Of a stretch of 64,000 nucleotides of DNA, positions 60,565 to 64,000 are shown piece by piece. This stretch comes from Crossiella sp. SN42 (lineage in GTDB: Bacteria; Actinomycetota; Actinomycetes; Mycobacteriales; Pseudonocardiaceae), in assembly GCF_023897065.1 (NCBI RefSeq), contig NZ_JAMHIV010000024.1, forward strand, positions 109,071-173,070. The letters are read 5' to 3'. The stretch's first letter is position 1, and each line of letters opens with the position of its first letter. The position numbers and the translations under genes were made by a program. The notes beneath the pieces were generated by a model. That model ran no database searches. It saw only the letters and a program-made list of their open reading frames with translations, and was not told where the DNA came from.

Positions 60565-61138
60565 CCACCATGTCCAGGAACCGGTTCAGGTAGGCGCGGG
60601 CCTGCTCGGGCTCGTGCCGCGCCGGTTCCATCAGCATCAGGTAGGTGACCACCCCGGCCAGGCTTTCCAGCAGCATCTCCAGGTCCAGCTCCGCCGGCAG
60701 CTCACCGTGCTCCCGCAACAGCCGGAGCAGCCGCATCGCGATGTCCTTGCGCGGCCGCACGTAGTTCTCCGCGTAGGCCCGCATCAGCTCGGGGTGGTCG
60801 GTCGCGGCCCCGGCCAGCCGCCCGATCAGCCGCCGGAACCGGTCGTCGCTGACCGCCAGCACCATGATCTCCACCAGCTTGGCCCTGGTGACCTCGCCCT
60901 CGGCGAACATGGCCAGCGCGTCGGCCGGACTCAGGAAGCTGTCCCTGCCGAACTCGATCGCCTGCGCCAGCAGCAGCTCCTTGCTCGCCCACCGCCGGTA
61001 CACGGTGAGCCGGGCGACACCGGCGCGCCGGGCGATCTGCTCGATGCTGGCGCCCTCCACCCCGCCCTCGATGAACAGGTCGAGGGCGGCGCGCAGGATC
61101 GCCGTGTCCGTCTCCGGATCACGCGGACGGCCCCTCAC
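60533..61138 (-). CDS. TetR-family repressor coupled to an FAD monooxygenase
   Basis: The 201-residue protein opens RGRPRDPETDTAILRAALDLFIEGGVEGASIEQIARRAGVARLTVYRRWASKELLL, a typical TetR DNA-binding domain. Its C-terminal domain resembles the AcrR/TetR_C_33 type. The GTG start overlaps the monooxygenase stop by GTGA, so repressor and enzyme are co-translated from the monooxygenase promoter. A palindrome there (62645-62665) is its probable operator. This arrangement fits a self-limiting detoxification circuit induced by the enzyme's aromatic substrate. Confidence 0.9.
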   Translation of the reverse strand: MRGRPRDPETDTAILRAALDLFIEGGVEGASIEQIARRAGVARLTVYRRWASKELLLAQAIEFGRDSFLSPADALAMFAEGEVTRAKLVEIMVLAVSDDRFRRLIGRLAGAATDHPELMRAYAENYVRPRKDIAMRLLRLLREHGELPAELDLEMLLESLAGVVTYLMLMEPARHEPEQARAYLNRFLDMVVSPARTSNPG

Positions 61139-62628
61139 CCGGCCCGCCCGGTCCGCAGCACCATCTCCAACCACCGGTGCAGCTTCGCCGGATCCGGCCG
61201 CCCACGCCAGCCCAGGTGCGCGTCCGGCCGCACCAGCCACACCTGCTCGCCCGGCCGGTCCAGCAGCACCACCTCGTCCCCGAGCAGCTCCCGCACCGCC
61301 GCCGCCACCGGCTCGTGCCTGCCCAGCAGCGCCCACCGCCCGCGCAGCTCCGCGTGCAGCCGGGTGGCCGAACCGTCCACCCGGCGGCAGGCCAGGTCCG
61401 GCACCCGCTGCCCTGGCCGCAGCCCTGCCGACCACGGCGCGAACCGCCACGGCGCCAGCGGCCCACGCCGGTAGTGCGTGTCCAGCTGGGAGGCGGCCCT
61501 GGCCAGCCGCCGCTGCACCGGAGCCAGGTTCAGCAGCCGCGCGGCCACCCGGTCCCGCAGGAACCGGGTGACCCGGCCCTGCCCGAGCACCAGCCGGGTC
61601 GCACCGGTGGTGCTCTCCAGCACCGCCGCGGCGATCGGCCGCCGCTCCGCCTCGTAGGTGTCCAGCAGCGCCGGATCGGCCCGCCCCGAGGCGACCAGCG
61701 CCAGCTTCCAGCCCAGGTTGTCCGCGTCCCCGATCCCGGTGTTGAGGCCCTGCCCGCCGAACGGGCTGTGGATGTGCGCGGCGTCCCCGGCCAGCAGCAC
61801 CCGGCCCCGCCGGTAGGTCTCGGCCAGCCTGCGGTGGATGCGGAACACCGAGGTCCACAGGGCTCCGTCGAAGCGCACCCCGTGGTAGCCGGTGCGCGCG
61901 GGCAGGATCTCGCTCAGCCGCCCCAGCACGTCGTCCGCCTCGACCGCCCGGTCGTAGGGCGCGACCAGCCGCCACAGGTTCGGCTCGGGCAGCGGGAACG
62001 CGGCGAACACCCCGTCCGGGCTGATCCAGGCGGACGCGGTGTCCCTGGGCAGCCCCCAGTCCAGGTGCACATCGGCGAGCAGGAAGTTCTCCACCACCCG
62101 CTCCCCGGGAAAGCCGAACCCGCCCAGCCGCCGCACCGCGCTGCGCGCCCCGTCACAGCCGACCACCCAGTCCGCCCGCACGGTCTCGGTGCCCCCGCCG
62201 TGCCGGAGCGTCACCTCCCCGCCCCGCTCATCCTGCGCCAGCCCGACCACCTCGTGCCCCCACTCGACCTTGCCGCCCAGCCGCGCCAGCAACGCCCGCA
62301 ACTCCGCCTCCACCGCCGCCTGCGAGATCAGTAGGGTCCGGTGCCGGCTGGCCAATCGCACCTGGTCAACCCGGATCCTGGCCAGCTCCACCCCGCGCAC
62401 GTTGACGCTGACCCCGGCCACCCGGACCGCCCGCTCCGGCAGATCCGCCAGCGCCCCCAACCGGTCCAGCACCTCCACACCCCGCGGGTGCAGCCCCAGC
62501 GCCCGCGAGGTCACCGAGGCGGTGCGAGCCTGGTCGACCACCCGCACCGGCACCCCCCGGCGCAGCAGCGAACAGGCCAACGTCAACCCGGTGGGCCCAG
62601 CCCCGACCACCAGCACCGTTGTCTCCAC
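61135..62628 (-). CDS. FAD-dependent aromatic hydroxylase (PheA/TetX/RIFMO group)
   Basis: The 497-residue class A monooxygenase has the N-terminal dinucleotide motif GAGPTG, the middle GCDGARSAVRR motif (DG) and GRVLLAGDAAHIHSPFGGQGLNTGIGDADNLGWKLA, which binds the FAD ribityl. The C-terminal thioredoxin-like domain (from about 400) is present. Members hydroxylate phenols, polyketides or antibiotics such as rifampicin or tetracycline with NAD(P)H and O2. Co-translation with a TetR gene suggests induction by a toxic aromatic. GTG at 62628 places the Rossmann motif close to the N-terminus; an in-frame TTG at 62640 is possible. Confidence 0.88.
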   Translation of the reverse strand: METTVLVVGAGPTGLTLACSLLRRGVPVRVVDQARTASVTSRALGLHPRGVEVLDRLGALADLPERAVRVAGVSVNVRGVELARIRVDQVRLASRHRTLLISQAAVEAELRALLARLGGKVEWGHEVVGLAQDERGGEVTLRHGGGTETVRADWVVGCDGARSAVRRLGGFGFPGERVVENFLLADVHLDWGLPRDTASAWISPDGVFAAFPLPEPNLWRLVAPYDRAVEADDVLGRLSEILPARTGYHGVRFDGALWTSVFRIHRRLAETYRRGRVLLAGDAAHIHSPFGGQGLNTGIGDADNLGWKLALVASGRADPALLDTYEAERRPIAAAVLESTTGATRLVLGQGRVTRFLRDRVAARLLNLAPVQRRLARAASQLDTHYRRGPLAPWRFAPWSAGLRPGQRVPDLACRRVDGSATRLHAELRGRWALLGRHEPVAAAVRELLGDEVVLLDRPGEQVWLVRPDAHLGWRGRPDPAKLHRWLEMVLRTGRAG

Positions 62629-62644
62629 CGGGACCCCCAATTAG

Positions 62645-62665
62645 TTAACAGCACAGTACTGTTTA
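62645..62665. promoter_or_regulatory. TetR-type operator and promoter of the monooxygenase operon
   Basis: AACAG (62647-62651), seven bases and CTGTT (62659-62663) form a palindrome flanked by TTA/TTTA, with ACAGTACTGT inside it (62653-62662). On the minus strand TTGTAA and TAACTA boxes overlap it. Binding there would block transcription of the monooxygenase-tetR operon. Confidence 0.55.
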
Positions 62666-62681
62666 CAAATGTAGCCGACAA

Positions 62682-62715
62682 AAACGCCCCGTGCCGGAAC
62701 AGGCGCGGGGCGTTT
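62682..62715 (-). terminator. Intrinsic terminator of DedA copy B
   Basis: AAACGCCCCG (62682-62691) and CGGGGCGTTT (62706-62715) are 10-bp complements. On the minus strand the hairpin is followed by TTTTTG, a classical terminator. It also insulates the monooxygenase promoter from read-through. Confidence 0.85.
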
Positions 62716-62726
62716 GTCAGCGAAGG

Positions 62727-63428
62727 TCAGATCTTGGGGATCACCTGGGTGTGCGACTCGCCGATGTCCGGCAGCTTGCGCCGCTTCCGCCGCTCCCGGA
62801 TGAACTCGAAGATGATCGGCAGGATCGAGAGGAACACGATCAGGATCAGCGCCGCTTCGATGTTGTTCTTCACCAGCGGCACGTTGCCCAGCGCCGCCCC
62901 GAGGAAGGTCAGCCCCGCGGCCCAGGCGATACCGCCGACGACCGAGTAGGTGAAGTACTTCTTCGGATCCATCCGGCCGATCCCGGCCACCGCGGTGATG
63001 AAGGTCCGCACCACCGGCACAAAGCGAGCCAGGATGATCGCCCGAGCCCCGTACCGCTCGAAGAACTCATGGGTCTTCGCCGCGTACTCCGGCTTGAAGA
63101 TCTTGGAGTTGGGCCGGTTGAACAACGCCGGCCCGGCCTTCCACCCGATCCAGTACCCCACCGCGTTGCCCAGGATGCCCGAGATGGTCAGCAACACCGC
63201 GACAACCCAGGTCGGCACCCCGAACGCGCCGTTGACCGCGAAGAACCCCGCGATGAACAACAGCGAGTCGCCAGGCAGGAAGAACGCGAAGGCCCCGCAC
63301 TCGGCGAACACGATGAGGCACAGACCGATCAGCGCGAAATGCCCCATTTGCTGGATGAGGTAGACCGGATCCAGCCAGTCGATCCCGAAGAGAGCGAGCG
63401 GCACGGCCGTACTCGTAACGGTCGTCAC
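62727..63428 (-). CDS. DedA-family membrane protein (copy B)
   Basis: The 233-residue membrane protein is more typical of DedA than copy A: YLIQQMGHFALIGLCLIVFAECGAFAFFLPGDSLLFIAGFFA, GNAVGYWIGWKAGPALFNRPNSKIFKPEY, and RFVPVVRTFITAVAGIGRMDPKKYFTYSVVGG with the essential Arg and Glu residues. A basic C-terminal tail (RERRKRRKLPD) is cytoplasmic. The GTG at 63428 lies seven bases after TACCGT on the minus strand, again a leaderless arrangement. Probable role: recycling a lipid carrier across the cytoplasmic membrane. Confidence 0.92.
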   Translation of the reverse strand: MTTVTSTAVPLALFGIDWLDPVYLIQQMGHFALIGLCLIVFAECGAFAFFLPGDSLLFIAGFFAVNGAFGVPTWVVAVLLTISGILGNAVGYWIGWKAGPALFNRPNSKIFKPEYAAKTHEFFERYGARAIILARFVPVVRTFITAVAGIGRMDPKKYFTYSVVGGIAWAAGLTFLGAALGNVPLVKNNIEAALILIVFLSILPIIFEFIRERRKRRKLPDIGESHTQVIPKI

Positions 63429-63435
63429 CCCGACA

Positions 63436-63441
63436 ACGGTA
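63436..63441 (-). promoter_or_regulatory. -10 box of DedA copy B
   Basis: TACCGT on the minus strand, seven bases from the GTG start at 63428. No -35 box is clear in the C-rich DNA upstream. Confidence 0.4.
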
Positions 63442-64000
63442 CAGGGACCCCCACCGCAACCCCGTCGCGGACTACCACGCCCACCCCGCCCCAACCCCCA
63501 ACGCCACGCCCAAACCCCACCCCCACCAGCCCCAACCACCCGACAAACCGGACATTGTGACCATCCTCGCCCCATCCCCCGGCCGCGAACCGTCACAACC
63601 CCGCGTCACCGCAACCACCCGCCCCTGGCGTCCCGCGGTCCCGTGCACACCCCACGCCCCGCCTGCCTCTGTGCGGCCACTCGTCCGCGTCACTGAAGCC
63701 TCCCGGCCCAGACCACAGCCTCACGACCTGCCCGCGAATCCCCCGCCCGACCGCGAACTATCGGCCCCACCAGCCTCCCTGCTCCCGGCTCTCAGCTTCC
63801 GGCTCCCAGCTTGGGGTTCCCTGCGCTCCCCGCTCCCCGGTCCGCCGGCTCCGGGTTCCCCGCTCTCCTGTTCCCCGGTCCGCCGCCAGCGCAGCACGCC
63901 AGGCCATCGCCACTTCCGCCCACCCGGTCACTGCCCACCCCGTCACTGCCCACCCGGTCACCGCCCATCGGGTCACCGCCCATCGGGTCGCCAGCCGCCC
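63442..64000. other. C-skewed region with no supported gene
   Basis: The plus strand is strongly C-rich (for example 63441-63545 contains few G), then turns into runs of CCGGCTCC/CCCCGCTCC-like imperfect repeats (63780-63890). Open frames exist on the minus strand but are low-complexity (WAVTG-type repeats) and have no ribosome binding site. I see no RNA gene. A gene entering from the right edge cannot be excluded. Confidence 0.6.
63927..64000. repeat. 15-bp tandem repeat at the window edge
   Basis: Four units follow in register: GTCACTGCCCACCCC (63927), GTCACTGCCCACCCG (63942), GTCACCGCCCATCGG (63957) and GTCACCGCCCATCGG (63972), then a partial GTCGCC. The array may continue beyond the window. 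The period is a multiple of three, so it could be a coding repeat of five residues on the minus strand. Confidence 0.8.

Noticed and set aside
63472..63693. 73-codon minus-strand frame rich in Gly and Trp
   Set aside because: Arises from the C-skewed tract; no ribosome binding site or family resemblance.
63758..63983. Minus-strand frames with WAVTG or GSD repeats at the right edge
   Set aside because: Consequence of the 15-bp tandem array; a real gene cannot be judged without the adjoining sequence.
63927..63986. CRISPR-like array
   Set aside because: Units are 15 bp and directly abutting, with no spacers and no cas genes in the window.

Overview
This 64-kb window is high-GC actinobacterial chromosome. 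Codon third positions are almost all G or C, GTG starts are frequent, and many genes touch through ATGA, GTGA or TGATG overlaps. The gene set includes a DUF5753-type XRE regulator, an EspR-like/ImmA-IrrE/MAB_1171c cluster, a fused CydDC, a branched-chain 2-oxoacid dehydrogenase, GTP-type PEPCK, an SCP2/acyl-CoA dehydrogenase pair and an actinobacterial iron box. Together these suggest a filamentous Actinomycetales member, most likely Pseudonocardiaceae. The family-level placement is inference. I saw no tRNA, rRNA, insertion sequence or CRISPR array.

Layout. 1-2.6 kb: a cut-off gene, a GrpE-like protein and a dynamin-like GTPase in one coupled operon. 2.7-5.6 kb: an Asp-rich repeat protein, then pckG with a strong terminator. 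5.7-10.7 kb: an XRE regulator, two tandem secreted alpha/beta hydrolases, a 44-residue membrane protein and a septum-formation-type lipoprotein. 10.9-16 kb: a DUF3311/sodium-solute symporter pair, a PhoD-like protein that has lost its metal-binding motifs, an M20 peptidase and the wreck of a PLP-dependent decarboxylase. 16.2-18.7 kb: a polar amino-acid ABC importer. 18.8-24.3 kb: ROK kinase, a TetR gene divergent from an SCP2/acyl-CoA dehydrogenase operon, an iron-box-controlled DUF2470 protein and a membrane protein.

24.3-31.5 kb (minus strand) holds a five-gene translationally coupled operon: SWIM protein, DUF5691, MoxR AAA+ ATPase, DUF5682 and VWA. It resembles the poorly characterised E. 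coli yehLMPQ group. 31.5-35.5 kb is the homogentisate pathway: hmgA diverges from an unknown gene, fahA and an iclR gene. Just downstream is a tandemly duplicated cassette (35.5-37.0 kb). Each copy pairs a small DUF3800-like gene with a convergent, conserved, hairpin-forming segment that looks like a structured non-coding RNA. This cassette and the MoxR-VWA operon are my best candidates for an undescribed system.

37.1-43.9 kb: cytochrome bd oxidase (cydA, cydB, fused cydDC) and a GAF histidine kinase. 44.1-47.0 kb: EspR-like regulator, ImmA/IrrE-type metallopeptidase, MAB_1171c-type membrane protein and PAP2-like protein. 47.0-50.6 kb: bkd E2, E1-beta and E1-alpha. 50.9-54 kb: an iron-type binding lipoprotein, a TIM-barrel isomerase and a COG0523 GTPase behind a Zur-like palindrome. 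53.9-58.4 kb: a LacI-controlled sugar ABC importer with a P-loop kinase. 58.4-63.4 kb: two DedA proteins, a GlcD-type flavoprotein and a TetR/FAD-monooxygenase pair. 63.4-64 kb: C-skewed, repeat-containing DNA with no supported gene.

Recurring signals. Many starts lie 6-7 nt after a -10 hexamer with no ribosome binding site, which suggests leaderless mRNAs. A 13-base near-palindrome, GTCCACAGTGGAC, recurs more often than chance should allow.
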